Shown here: positions 37,148 to 47,695 of the stretch, piece after piece
How the letters are laid out: each line of letters starts with the position of its first letter
Numbering within the stretch: the stretch's first letter is position 1
Position numbers and translations under genes: made by a program
Assembly: GCF_014058705.1 (NCBI RefSeq)
Contig: NZ_CP059692.1
Span: 1-64,000, forward strand
Source: Aureimonas mangrovi
GTDB lineage: Bacteria > Pseudomonadota > Alphaproteobacteria > Rhizobiales > Rhizobiaceae
Reading direction: 5' to 3'
Length of the DNA: 64,000 bases
Notes under the pieces: generated by a model
What the model was told of the DNA's origin: nothing
Database searches by the model: none
The model's input: the letters and a program-made list of their open reading frames with translations, nothing else

Positions 37148-38559
<1,412 letters not shown>

Positions 38560-38594
38560 CGAGTCCTTGTGGGGCGCCCTCAAAACAGGTCGCC

Positions 38595-39437
38595 TCAATA
38601 TCGGCTGACGGAGGGCTCGACGCAAGCGGCGTTTCCATGACACTCGCCGGCCGTCCCCCGAAGGCTGGCGAGAAGCATCCGCGAGACCTCGCGCTCGCAG
38701 GCGCTCGTCAGTGCCTTGCGGTTCGTCTCGACGGTCACGACGATGGGTTCGGCGAAGGCGATCTCGGCGTCCACCGCCCCGTTGAGGACGAAGGACTTCA
38801 GGTGCGGCCCGAGCGCGACGTCGCCAGGCCAGGCGGCAAGCGGGCGCCCTGCCCGGCCGAGCGGCAGGCCGTGCGAGCGCGTATAGGCGATGGAGACGGG
38901 CTGCACGAGGACCTCGCCGCGCCCCGAGGCTGCGAGAGCGCCCTGCGCGGCGCCGAACAGCGCCGACTTGAACGGAAGGACGGCATTGCCGTCCGAGGTC
39001 GTGCCTTCCGCGAAGAGCACCATCGCGTCGCCCGCCGCCAGACGGTCGGCGATGGCATTCGCTTGAAGGCCCGTCTCGCGGCGCGCCTCGCGCGCCACGA
39101 AGACGGTGCGCTGAAGCCGCGCGAGGATGCCGATTCCCGGCCAGCCTCGGACCTCGGCCTTCGCGATGAAGGAAGCCTCCGCCACTGAGCCGAGCGCCAC
39201 GATGTCCGCCCAGGACTGGTGGTTGGAGACCAGAAGCAGGGGGCGGCCCTTCGCCGGCGCCCCACGCACCGTGACGCGCAGGCCGAGGGCGCGCGCGGCC
39301 AGCCGGTGCCAGAGGCGCGGCAGGACGCGCTTCAGCCAGCCGCGCTTGGTGAGCGCCAGCGCCTGCACCGGGATCGCCGCCAGAGAGAACAGGAATAGGG
39401 CCGACAGGAGAAGGCCGGCGCGAAGTCGGATGATCAC
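38595..39437 (-). CDS. plsC: 1-acyl-glycerol-3-phosphate acyltransferase (PlsC family)
   Basis: A 280-residue inner-membrane acyltransferase that makes phosphatidic acid. It has an N-terminal hydrophobic anchor ([16 protein letters not shown]), the catalytic HX4D motif in [12 protein letters not shown] and the acyl-acceptor motif [13 protein letters not shown] start at 39437 with GGAG upstream is preferred because it places the anchor at the N-terminus. Two cysteines near the end ([10 protein letters not shown]) are unusual. It lies between rimI and miaB. Confidence 0.9.
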   Translation of the reverse strand: MIIRLRAGLLLSALFLFSLAAIPVQALALTKRGWLKRVLPRLWHRLAARALGLRVTVRGAPAKGRPLLLVSNHQSWADIVALGSVAEASFIAKAEVRGWPGIGILARLQRTVFVAREARRETGLQANAIADRLAAGDAMVLFAEGTTSDGNAVLPFKSALFGAAQGALAASGRGEVLVQPVSIAYTRSHGLPLGRAGRPLAAWPGDVALGPHLKSFVLNGAVDAEIAFAEPIVVTVETNRKALTSACEREVSRMLLASLRGTAGECHGNAACVEPSVSRY

Positions 39438-39453
39438 GGCTCCGGCGCGGCCC

Positions 39454-39984
39454 TCACGCCGTGCGCAGGGCGCGTTTGAGGACGAGGGCGCTGGTGCGCT
39501 TTCCGTCGGCGCCCGCGTAATAGGCCGGCCGGCGACCCACTTCCTCGAAGCGCAGGCGGCGATAGAGCGCCAGCGCCGGCACGTTGGTTTCCTCCACCTC
39601 GAGGAAGAGCGCATTCGCGCGCTCGGCGTGGAGGCGCTGGAGGACGCTGTCCATCAGGAGACGGCCGACCCCCTTGCCGCGCGCGGCGGGGGAAACGGCG
39701 ACGGTGAGGATTTCGGCCTCGTCGACGGCGAGACGCGCCAGCACGATGCCGAGCGGGTTCGTATCGGGCGCCGCCACGCGCCGCGCCGCGAAGCCGAAGA
39801 CGCCGTCCTGTCCGAGAAGAGCGGCGAATTCGTCACCGGACCAGGCCTGCGAGAAGGCCTGCGCGTGGATTTCGGCCGCGGCGTCGAGATCGACCTCGGC
39901 AAGCTCGGTGCTCGTCACGGCGGGCCCGCGCAACATCTCATCCCAGAAGGTCATTCCCCACCCGAACGGCAGATACCAGAACAT
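39454..39984 (-). CDS. rimI: Ribosomal protein S18 alanine N-acetyltransferase RimI
   Basis: A GNAT acetyltransferase whose E. coli counterpart acetylates S18. The 176-residue product has the acetyl-CoA loop PAARGKGVGRLLM and the C-terminal NVPALALYRRLRFEEVGRR. It follows tsaB by 39 bases; tsaB-rimI pairs are common. The true start is uncertain: at 39984 the GGAGG touches the ATG directly, while the ATG at 39954 is an alternative. Both would leave the acetyltransferase domain intact. Confidence 0.88.
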   Translation of the reverse strand: MFWYLPFGWGMTFWDEMLRGPAVTSTELAEVDLDAAAEIHAQAFSQAWSGDEFAALLGQDGVFGFAARRVAAPDTNPLGIVLARLAVDEAEILTVAVSPAARGKGVGRLLMDSVLQRLHAERANALFLEVEETNVPALALYRRLRFEEVGRRPAYYAGADGKRTSALVLKRALRTA

Positions 39985-40023
39985 CCCATCCTCCCAACGC
40001 CGCCCGCGAGCGCCCGGAGGGGA

Positions 40024-40758
40024 TTATTTCAGCGCAAAGCCCGGTTGTGAACCGGATCGGCGCAGCGAGGGCGCAGTTTGCGGCTTGGCGTCGGCACCGC
40101 GCAGATAGAGCGGGCGCACCGCCTCGCCCGGCATCCTGCGCGCACCGATCCGCGCGACGGCGGCGATCGCCACCGCGCCGGTATCGTCGGCGATCTCGGC
40201 GTCCGGCAGTCGCTCTGCTGCGATCCCCGCGCCCGAGCCGACAAGGCGCAGCGGCGCGGCAGCCTCGCCCGCGAAGACCGGAAGATCGTCGGGAGCGATC
40301 GCGGCGGGCCCGGCCAGGAGCGCGCCGTCCGGCGCATAGAGCGCGACGTAGACCTCGCCGCGCTTGGCGTCCTGCACGGCGAGGACCGAACCCGAGCCAT
40401 CGAGGAACGGCTCGGCGAGCGCTTCGAGCGTCGACACCCCGAGGGCCGGCACGTTCAGCGCGAGCGCGAGGCCACGGGCCGTCGCGACGCCGACGCGGAT
40501 GCCGGTGAAGGAGCCCGGCCCGAGCGTGACGGCGACGCGCGAGAGATCCGCATAGGAGGCGTCGGCCGCCTTCAGGACGTCCGCGACGACCTCCATCAAC
40601 TTCTCGGCATGGCCGCGCCCGATCTCCGGTTCGGCTTCCGCAAGAACCGCCTTCGCGCCCATGTCCAGGACAGCGGCGGAGCAGCGCGCACCGGCCGTGT
40701 CGATGGCAAGACAAAGCCCGCCGGACGGGCGGGCTTCATCGTCTTTCGAATTCGTCAC
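40024..40758 (-). CDS. tsaB: tRNA threonylcarbamoyladenosine synthesis protein TsaB
   Basis: TsaB (YeaZ) is an ASKHA-fold partner of TsaD in the complex that makes t6A37 in tRNAs. The 244-residue protein shows the ATPase-like start LCLAIDTAGARCSAAV, the family motif LGPGSFTGIRVGVATARGLA and the C-terminal region with VRPLYLRGADAK. A GTG start at 40758 is supported by GAGG six bases upstream. It follows nfu by 7 bases and precedes rimI. Confidence 0.93.
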   Translation of the reverse strand: MTNSKDDEARPSGGLCLAIDTAGARCSAAVLDMGAKAVLAEAEPEIGRGHAEKLMEVVADVLKAADASYADLSRVAVTLGPGSFTGIRVGVATARGLALALNVPALGVSTLEALAEPFLDGSGSVLAVQDAKRGEVYVALYAPDGALLAGPAAIAPDDLPVFAGEAAAPLRLVGSGAGIAAERLPDAEIADDTGAVAIAAVARIGARRMPGEAVRPLYLRGADAKPQTAPSLRRSGSQPGFALK

Positions 40759-40765
40759 GGAAGCC

Positions 40766-41347
40766 TCAGGCCGCTTCCATCGCCTCGACGCCCTCGACCT
40801 CGGGCACGAAGTGGCGAAGAAGGTTCTCGATGCCGTGCTTGAGGGTGGCCGTCGAGGACGGGCAGCCGGCACAGGCGCCGCGCATGTTGAGGAACACGAC
40901 ACCGTCCCGGAAACCGCGGAAGGTGATGTCGCCACCGTCCTGCGCGACGGCGGGGCGCACGCGCGTCTCCAGAAGCTCCTTGATGGTCTCGACGATGTTC
41001 TCGTCGCCGGCCTCGAAGAACTCCTCGCCCGAATCGTGGGTCGCGGTCTCGCCACTGCCCCCCGGCGCCATCACGGCGCGGTTCGACATGAAATGCTCCA
41101 TCAGACCGGCGAGGATCGCGGGCTTGAGATGTTCCCAGCCCGTCGCGTCCTTGGTGACCGTGACGAAATCATAGCCGAAGAAGACGCCGGTGACGCCGTC
41201 GATCGCCATCAGCTTGGCGGCGAGCGGCGAGCGCATCGCCGCGTCCTCCTCCGTCAGGAACTCGGCCGTGCCGGTTTCGAGCACCACCCGGCCGGGCAGG
41301 AACTTCAGCGTCTGCGGGTTCGGCGTGGCTTCGGTCTGGATGAACAT
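40766..41347 (-). CDS. NifU/Nfu-type iron-sulfur scaffold protein
   Basis: A 193-residue Fe-S carrier. It has the N-terminal Nfu_N domain (MFIQTEATPNPQTLKFLPG) and the C-terminal NifU domain with the cluster-binding CxxC in MRGACAGCPSS. Nfu proteins pass assembled clusters to target enzymes, and the MiaB methylthiotransferase encoded a few genes away is one plausible client. The start at 41347 is chosen to begin the Nfu_N domain. It is the first gene of nfu-tsaB-rimI-plsC-miaB. Confidence 0.93.
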   Translation of the reverse strand: MFIQTEATPNPQTLKFLPGRVVLETGTAEFLTEEDAAMRSPLAAKLMAIDGVTGVFFGYDFVTVTKDATGWEHLKPAILAGLMEHFMSNRAVMAPGGSGETATHDSGEEFFEAGDENIVETIKELLETRVRPAVAQDGGDITFRGFRDGVVFLNMRGACAGCPSSTATLKHGIENLLRHFVPEVEGVEAMEAA

Positions 41348-41440
41348 CGCTCGGGCCCTCATCTGGCACACCTGAAATCGGAGCGCGCCTGAAATCTGAC
41401 GCTGGAGATAAGCCTCCCGAGCCCTGCCCGCAAGCGAGCG

Positions 41441-41932
41441 TCAGGAGAGGCTTTCGATCTCCTCGTCCGTCAGCGTCGCGGGCACGATGGTGACGGGCAC
41501 GGGGAAGGCGGCCGAGCGCCCTGCCACGGCCGCGACGAGCGGTCCCGGCCCTTCGGAGGAGTCCGAGGCGGCGAGAACGAGGATCGCGATCTCGCGGTCC
41601 GTCTCGATCAGCTTGTGGATTTCCTCCTGGACCTTGCCCTCGCGCACGACGAGTTCGGGCTCGACGCCGACCTTCTCACGCATCTCGTCGGCGACGCGCG
41701 CGAGGCGGTTGTCGGCCTCTTCGGCCGCCTCGGCGCGCATGATCTTTTCGACGCCCAGCCAGTGCTGGAAGTCGCCTTCGGCAATCACGTACAGGAAGAC
41801 CACGCCGCCCCCGCTCGCGGCTGCCCGCATGGCGGCATAGGTGGCCGCACGCCCGCATTCGGGCGTGTCGTCGATGATCGCGAGGAACTTGCGCTTGCCG
41901 CCCTCGCGGCGCCCGAGACGTCTTGAAACCAT
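41441..41932 (-). CDS. Universal stress protein (UspA family)
   Basis: A 163-residue cytoplasmic Usp-fold protein. It begins with a basic N-terminus, then the first strand KFLAIIDDTPECGRAATYAA, and ends with a conserved stretch around VPVTIVPATLTDEEIESLS. The ATP-binding GxxGxG(S) motif is not obvious (SDSSEGPGPLVAAVAG), so it may not bind nucleotide in the usual way. It lies downstream of trpS with a 72-base gap, also seen in other Rhizobiales. Confidence 0.85.
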   Translation of the reverse strand: MVSRRLGRREGGKRKFLAIIDDTPECGRAATYAAMRAAASGGGVVFLYVIAEGDFQHWLGVEKIMRAEAAEEADNRLARVADEMREKVGVEPELVVREGKVQEEIHKLIETDREIAILVLAASDSSEGPGPLVAAVAGRSAAFPVPVTIVPATLTDEEIESLS

Positions 41933-42004
41933 GGCGGCAAGATGGCGAGACCACGCCCGCCGCGCAAGCCCTATCTCGACAAGACGTGTAGACTGAGCGG
42001 TGGC

Positions 42005-43072
42005 TCAGCCCTGCAGCATTCCGACGATCGTCTTGACGTCGCGCATGGTCGCCTCGGCGATCTCGTTCGCGCGTTCCCCGCCGTCGCGCAGAACCGCATC
42101 GATATGGCCGGGGTCGGCGATCAGGCGACGCATCTCGCCCGTGACAGGGCCGAGCGCCTCGGCCGCGAGTTCCACGAGCGCCGGCTTGAACTCGGAGAAC
42201 TGCCGACCGCCATACTCGGCCAGCACCTCTTGCTTGCTGCGTTCGGCGAGCGCGGCGAAGATGCCGACGAGATTGTCCGCCTCCGGGCGGCCCGTGAGGC
42301 CGTCGATCTCCGAGGGCAGCGCGTCCGGATCGGTCTTGGCCTTGCGGATCTTCTTTGCGATCGTCTCCGAATCGTCCGTCAGATTGATGCGCGAGAGGTC
42401 GGAAGGGTCCGACTTCGACATCTTCCTGGTGCCGTCGCGAAGGCTCATGACGCGGGCCGCCGGGCCGCCGATCAGCGGCTCGGTGATCGGGAAATAGCCC
42501 TGCACCGTCTCCTCTCCCATGCGGATGGGCGTGCCGAGGCCGGCGCCGGCGATCCGCGCGGAGAAGTCGTTGTTGAACTTGATCGCGATATCGCGCGTCA
42601 GTTCCAGATGCTGCTTCTGGTCCTCGCCGACGGGGACGTGCGTCGCGCGGTAGACGAGGATGTCGGCCGCCATCAGGCTCGGATAGGCCAGAAGCCCGAG
42701 CGAGGCGTTCTCGCGGTCCTTGCCGGCCTTGTCCTTGAACTGCGTCATGCGGTTCATCCAGCCGATGCGCGCCACGCAGTTGAAGATCCAGGCGAGCTCG
42801 GTGTGACCGGCGACGCGGCTCTGGTTGAAGATGATCGCGCGCTTCGGATCGATGCCGGCGGCGAGATAGGCGGCTGCGATGGAGCGCGTCTGGCCGGCGA
42901 GATCGTCCTGCACGAGCTGCGCGGTGATGGCGTGCAGGTCCACGACGCAGAAGAGGCTCGGATACTCGTCCTGCAAGGGCACGAAGCGCTTCACCGCGCC
43001 GAGATAGTTGCCGAGATGCAGATTTCCCGTCGGCTGGATGCCCGAAAGGATGCGGGGCGCGAATTCGCTCAT
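42005..43072 (-). CDS. trpS: Tryptophanyl-tRNA synthetase
   Basis: TrpS charges tRNA-Trp. The 355-residue class I synthetase has the HIGH-like motif in [12 protein letters not shown] and the KMSKS loop in [13 protein letters not shown]. Other landmarks are [14 protein letters not shown] and [18 protein letters not shown]. The start at 43072 gives the standard [13 protein letters not shown] opening. It is downstream of murJ with a 90-base gap, the usual murJ-trpS pairing. Confidence 0.97.
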   Translation of the reverse strand: MSEFAPRILSGIQPTGNLHLGNYLGAVKRFVPLQDEYPSLFCVVDLHAITAQLVQDDLAGQTRSIAAAYLAAGIDPKRAIIFNQSRVAGHTELAWIFNCVARIGWMNRMTQFKDKAGKDRENASLGLLAYPSLMAADILVYRATHVPVGEDQKQHLELTRDIAIKFNNDFSARIAGAGLGTPIRMGEETVQGYFPITEPLIGGPAARVMSLRDGTRKMSKSDPSDLSRINLTDDSETIAKKIRKAKTDPDALPSEIDGLTGRPEADNLVGIFAALAERSKQEVLAEYGGRQFSEFKPALVELAAEALGPVTGEMRRLIADPGHIDAVLRDGGERANEIAEATMRDVKTIVGMLQG

Positions 43073-43162
43073 ATACGGTCGTCTTCCGTTCGGGTGCGGC
43101 GGCGCGAAGGTCGGCCGCTTATGGACCGGCCGAGGGCCGCCGATCAAGGATGCGGGAAACCG

Positions 43163-44764
43163 TCAGGCGCGCCTGCGCTTCACAAGCCGCATGACGACCG
43201 CACGGTCGGCGGCACCGGTGGCCAGCGCGAGCGCGAAATAGACGGCCATGCCGCCGCCCGCCAGAAGAGCGAGGCCGGCAAGCTGGCGATGCAGCCCGGC
43301 AGTGGCGGACAGATGCGGCTCCAGGACGCCCATCAGCGCGATCAGCACCGCGCCCATCAGCGCAGCCGAAAGAAGCACCAGCGCCGAGCGCTTCAGAAGC
43401 GCGCGATCGCCCTCCCAGAGCCCGCGCCGCTTCAGGCCCCAGAACAAAAGGCCGGCGTTCAGCCAGCCGGCGAGCGTCGTCGCCAGCGCGATGCCGCGCT
43501 CGGCCATTGCCCAGAACAGGACGAGGGACAGGACGATGTTGGCGACCGCCGAGATCAGCGTGACGATCATCGGCGTCCTCGTGTCCTCGCGCGCGAAATA
43601 GCCCGGCGAGAACACCTTGATAAGGACGAAAGCAGGCAGGCCGAGCGCGTAGAGGCCGAGAACGGCGGCCACGGCCTCAGTCACCTCCGGGCCGAAGGCG
43701 CCGCGCTCGTAGATGACGCGCACGATCGGCTCGGGGATGAGGAACAGCGCGATCGCCGCCGGAACGGTGAGGAAGAGCGCGAACTCGAGGCTGCGGTTCT
43801 GTGTGTTCTGCGCTTCCGCGAGGCGTCCCGCCTTCAGGGCGCGGGCGAGCTCGGGCAGGAGCACGACGCCGATCGCCACGCCCACCATGCCGAGCGGCAG
43901 CTGATAGGGCCGGTCGGCATAGGTCAGGATCGACACGGCGCCCGGCTTGAAGGAGGCGATCGCCTGGCCGACGAAGAGGTTGATCTGGGTGATGCCGCCG
44001 ATCAGCGCGGCGGGGCCGGCAAGGACGAGGAGGCGCTTCAGGTTTCCCGTCCAGCGCGGGCGCCGGATCGAGACAGAAAAGCCCATATGGCGCATGGCGA
44101 AGGTGACGAGCGCAAGCTGAGCGACGCCGGCCACGAGCACGCCCCAGCTCATCATCCAGCCGATCGTGACGGTCGAGGCCTCGACATGCCAACCGTAGAG
44201 GAGGACGGCGATCAGGACGAAGTTGAGGAGCGTCGGCGCGACGGCCGCCGCGAAGAACCGCCGAAAGGCGTTGAGGATGCCCGCCACCATCGCCATCAGC
44301 GACATGCAGGCGAGATAGGGGAACATCACCCGCGAGAAGGCGACGGTGATGTCGAAGCGCTCGGCACAGGAGAGCGCCTGCGCACCGCCCGCCTCGTCGA
44401 CGCAGGCCGCAAGGCCGGGCGCGATCACCGTCGTCACCAGCGCCGGCATGAAGACGATCGCGACGATCGTCAGAGCCGCGAGGACGGTGAAGAGCGTGGA
44501 GAAAATCTCGGCCGCGAAGCGCCGCGCGCCGTCCTCGCCCTCTTCCTCCAGCGACCGCGCGAAAAGCGGGATGAAGGCGGCGTTGAAGGCGCCCTCGGCG
44601 AAAAGGCGCCGGAAGAGGTTGGGAAAGCGGAAGGCGAGGTTGAAGGCGTCCGCCACCGGGCCGATGCCGAGCGCGGCAGCCATCATCATCTCGCGCGCGA
44701 AGCCGAAGATGCGGCTGAGGAGCGTCGCCCCGCCGACGGTCGCGAATTTGCCGAGAAGGTTCAA
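43163..44764 (-). CDS. murJ: Lipid II flippase MurJ
   Basis: MurJ flips lipid II across the inner membrane for peptidoglycan synthesis. The 533-residue protein is almost wholly hydrophobic with about 14 helices and shows the family N-terminus KFATVGGATLLSRIFGFARE, ADAFNLAFRFPNLFRRLFAEGAFN and the Arg-rich cytoplasmic loops. The start is a TTG at 44764 overlapping the glnD stop as TTGA. No ATG near this point would keep the conserved N-terminus. Confidence 0.96.
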   Translation of the reverse strand: MNLLGKFATVGGATLLSRIFGFAREMMMAAALGIGPVADAFNLAFRFPNLFRRLFAEGAFNAAFIPLFARSLEEEGEDGARRFAAEIFSTLFTVLAALTIVAIVFMPALVTTVIAPGLAACVDEAGGAQALSCAERFDITVAFSRVMFPYLACMSLMAMVAGILNAFRRFFAAAVAPTLLNFVLIAVLLYGWHVEASTVTIGWMMSWGVLVAGVAQLALVTFAMRHMGFSVSIRRPRWTGNLKRLLVLAGPAALIGGITQINLFVGQAIASFKPGAVSILTYADRPYQLPLGMVGVAIGVVLLPELARALKAGRLAEAQNTQNRSLEFALFLTVPAAIALFLIPEPIVRVIYERGAFGPEVTEAVAAVLGLYALGLPAFVLIKVFSPGYFAREDTRTPMIVTLISAVANIVLSLVLFWAMAERGIALATTLAGWLNAGLLFWGLKRRGLWEGDRALLKRSALVLLSAALMGAVLIALMGVLEPHLSATAGLHRQLAGLALLAGGGMAVYFALALATGAADRAVVMRLVKRRRA

Positions 44765-47613
44765 CGCGCGCTCATGCCGAAGGCGACGGTAGAGGGCTGG
44801 GCGGACGGCGAGGAGGCCTCGCCCTCGGCGCTTTCCAGAACCGCCGTCAGCCGCCGCTCGATGCGCTCGGCGCGCCCCTCGCCGGCAATCTTCATGCCGA
44901 GGAGATCGGTGACGTAGAAGACGTCGACGACCTTCTCGCCATAGGTCGAGACATGGGCGGAGCGGATGTCGAGGTTGAGGTCGGAGATCGCGCCGGTGAG
45001 GTCGGAGAGAAGGCCCGTGCGGTCCAGTCCCTCGACCTCGATGACGGTCAGGTTCTCCGAAAGCTCGTTGCGCACCGTGGCGCGCGGACGCACCGCGAAG
45101 GAGGAGAGGTCGCGCCCGCGCGCCTTGCGGCTGGCCAGAAGCTCCGGCATCGCCTGGCGTCCGTGCAGCAGCGAGCGGATGTTCCTGGCGATCCGCTCGG
45201 CGCGGCGCAACTCGTCCTCGTCCTCGGCGAAGGCGCGGTTGACGGTGATGATGTCGAGCGCGCGGCCGTCCGTCATGGTGAAGATCTGCGCGTCGGCGAT
45301 GTTGGCGCCCGTCGCGGCGCAGCCGCCCGCGATGAAGGAGAGAAGACGCGGGTGGTCGGGCGCGAGCACCGTGATCTCGGTCACGCCGCGGAAGGCGTCG
45401 GTGCGCACGCTGGTGGACAGCTCGGCGCCCGCCTCGATGTTCTCGCGCAGGAAGGCGGCATGGCGCTTCTGGTCCTCCAGCGGCACCGTCAGCAGATAGT
45501 TCGGATAGTGCGCCTCGACGATCTGGCGCCGCTCCTCGTCCGGCCAGTCCATGAGGGCATCGGCCAGTTCCCAGCGCGCGGCCGCGGTGCGCTGGGCACG
45601 CGAGGACTGCGAGAAGCCGCCGGTCAGGACCGGCTCGGTCTCTGTGTAGAGCGTGCGGATGAGCTGGCCCTTCCAGCCGTTCCACACGCCCGGCCCCACC
45701 GCCCGGATGTCGCACACGGTGAGGATCGTCAGAAGCTGCAGGCGGTCGAGCGTCTGAACGCGGTCGGCGAAGTCGCGGATCGTCTTGCGGTCGGTGAGAT
45801 CGCGCTGCTGGGCGACCATCGACATCGTCAGGTGTTCCTCCACCAGCCACGCGACGAGCGCCGTCTCGCGCTCGTCAAGGCCGAGGCGCGGACACAGATG
45901 CCGCGCGATGCGCGCGCCGGCCACCGAATGATCCTCCGGGCGCCCCTTGGCGATGTCGTGCAGGAGGAGCGCGACGTAGAGCGGCACACGGTCCTTGATC
46001 GCGCCGACGAAGCCGGACGTCAGGGGCAGCTCGTTCTCCAGTTCGCCGTGTTCCAGCCGCGAGAGCGTCGCGACGGTGCGCAGGAGGTGCTCGTCCACCG
46101 TGTAGTGGTGGTACATGTTGAACTGCATCATCGCCACGATGCGCCCGAACTCGGGAATGAACCGGCCGAGGACGCCGGCCTCGCTCATGCGCCGCAGATG
46201 CAGCTCGGGGTTGGCGGGGTCGGTCAGGACGTCGAGGAAGAGGCTGTTGGCCTCCGGGTTCTCGCGCAAGGCTCCATCAACGAGGCGCAGCTGCCGGCGG
46301 ATCAGCTTCAGCGCGTCCGGATGGTATTCCAGCTCGTGGCGCGCGGCCAGCCGGAAGATGCGGATCATGTTCACCGGATCGTCCGAGAAGACGGTGCGGG
46401 ACGTGACGTTGATGCGGTTGTTGTCGATGACGAAGGCGAGCGTGCCGGGGATCTGGCGCGAGCGCTGGCGCAGCGAGCGGATCAGCCCGCGCAGTCCCGG
46501 CGCCTCCTTGGCGTGCTCCTCCTCCAGCCCGGCGCAGAAGATGCCGGTGAGGTCGCCCACGTCCTTGGCGATCAGGAAGTAGTGCTTCATGAAGCGCTCG
46601 ACTTCCTTCAGCCCGGGATGCTCCGAATAACCGAGCCGTTCGGCGATCTCGGGCTGCAGGTCGAAAGACAGGCGCTCCTCGGCCTTGCCGGTGAGGAAGT
46701 GCATGTGGCAGCGCACGGCCCAGAGGAAGTCCTCCGCCTTGGCGAAGATGCGCCCCTCGCGGCGCGAGAAGACGCCGGCCGCCACCAGCTCCTCGCGCGT
46801 GTCGAGACGGTAGTGATCCTTGGCGATCCAGAAGAGGGTGTTGAGGTCGCGAAGGCCGCCCTTGCCTTCCTTGACGTTCGGCTCGACGAGGTAGCGCGTG
46901 TCGCCGCTCTTGGCGTGGCGCGCGTCGCGCTCGGCGAGCTTGGCGGCGATGAAGGCCGCGCCCGTGCCCTCGACGACTTCGGCGTCGAAGCGCCGGCCGA
47001 GCTCGTCGAAAAGAGCCGGTTCGCCGACGATCAGCCGCCGCTCCAGAAGCGCGGTGCGGATGGTGAAATCCTCGCGTGCGAGGCGCACGCATTCGTCGAC
47101 CGAGCGGGTGGAATGGCCGACCTTGAAGCCGAGATCCCACAGGAGATAGAGCAGGTACTCCGCCACCTGCTCGCCCAGTGCGGTCTGCTTGTAGGGCAGG
47201 AGGAACAGGAGATCGATGTCCGAGCCCGGCGCCAGCGTGCCGCGCCCGTAGCCGCCGACGGCGCAGATCGCCATGCGCTCGCCCGCCGACGGGTTGGGCG
47301 CCTGGAAAACATGGGCCAGCGCGTAATCGTGGATCGCCCGGATCAGCGTATCCTGCAGCGCGGAGATGCGCATGGCGCAGGCAAGCCCGCCGCCATCGGC
47401 GAAGAGCATCGCCTCGGCCGCCTTGCGACCCACCGCATTGGCAGCCTTCAGCACCTGCAGGACCGCCGGACGCGCATCCGTGCCCATTTCGGCCGTGGCC
47501 TCCAGATCGGTGGCGAGGCGGGCGGTGTCGACGATCTCGGCAAGGCGCAGGTCGAGGACCTCCGGCTCGCCGAGCACGGCCCGCTTCGCTTCTTTCGTCG
47601 CTGATGCGTTCAT
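44761..47613 (-). CDS. glnD: PII uridylyltransferase/uridylyl-removing enzyme GlnD
   Basis: GlnD senses glutamine and (de)uridylylates PII proteins, controlling nitrogen assimilation. The 950-residue protein has the nucleotidyltransferase motif GGYGRGTLAPGSDIDLLFL, an HD domain with LLHDIAKGRPEDHS and two C-terminal ACT domains (VTEITVLAPDHPRLLSFIAG and NLTVIEVEGLDRTGLLSDLT). Start at the ATG 47613, which directly follows an in-frame TTG. It is coupled to murJ and lies near mutS, a known Rhizobiales order. It ties functionally to rpoN and ptsN at the end of the window. Confidence 0.97.
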   Translation of the reverse strand: MNASATKEAKRAVLGEPEVLDLRLAEIVDTARLATDLEATAEMGTDARPAVLQVLKAANAVGRKAAEAMLFADGGGLACAMRISALQDTLIRAIHDYALAHVFQAPNPSAGERMAICAVGGYGRGTLAPGSDIDLLFLLPYKQTALGEQVAEYLLYLLWDLGFKVGHSTRSVDECVRLAREDFTIRTALLERRLIVGEPALFDELGRRFDAEVVEGTGAAFIAAKLAERDARHAKSGDTRYLVEPNVKEGKGGLRDLNTLFWIAKDHYRLDTREELVAAGVFSRREGRIFAKAEDFLWAVRCHMHFLTGKAEERLSFDLQPEIAERLGYSEHPGLKEVERFMKHYFLIAKDVGDLTGIFCAGLEEEHAKEAPGLRGLIRSLRQRSRQIPGTLAFVIDNNRINVTSRTVFSDDPVNMIRIFRLAARHELEYHPDALKLIRRQLRLVDGALRENPEANSLFLDVLTDPANPELHLRRMSEAGVLGRFIPEFGRIVAMMQFNMYHHYTVDEHLLRTVATLSRLEHGELENELPLTSGFVGAIKDRVPLYVALLLHDIAKGRPEDHSVAGARIARHLCPRLGLDERETALVAWLVEEHLTMSMVAQQRDLTDRKTIRDFADRVQTLDRLQLLTILTVCDIRAVGPGVWNGWKGQLIRTLYTETEPVLTGGFSQSSRAQRTAAARWELADALMDWPDEERRQIVEAHYPNYLLTVPLEDQKRHAAFLRENIEAGAELSTSVRTDAFRGVTEITVLAPDHPRLLSFIAGGCAATGANIADAQIFTMTDGRALDIITVNRAFAEDEDELRRAERIARNIRSLLHGRQAMPELLASRKARGRDLSSFAVRPRATVRNELSENLTVIEVEGLDRTGLLSDLTGAISDLNLDIRSAHVSTYGEKVVDVFYVTDLLGMKIAGEGRAERIERRLTAVLESAEGEASSPSAQPSTVAFGMSAR

Positions 47614-47695
47614 CAAACGCTCGCCCGCATTCGTGGCCCACCTCGTCGGAATGGCGGGCTATAGACCATTTCCGATGCGCGGCGAAAGACTTGGC

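Noticed and set aside
41942-44917. Open frame of nearly 1000 codons opposite trpS and murJ
   Set aside because: Both minus-strand genes are complete and conserved; the antisense frame crosses their boundary and shows no family features.
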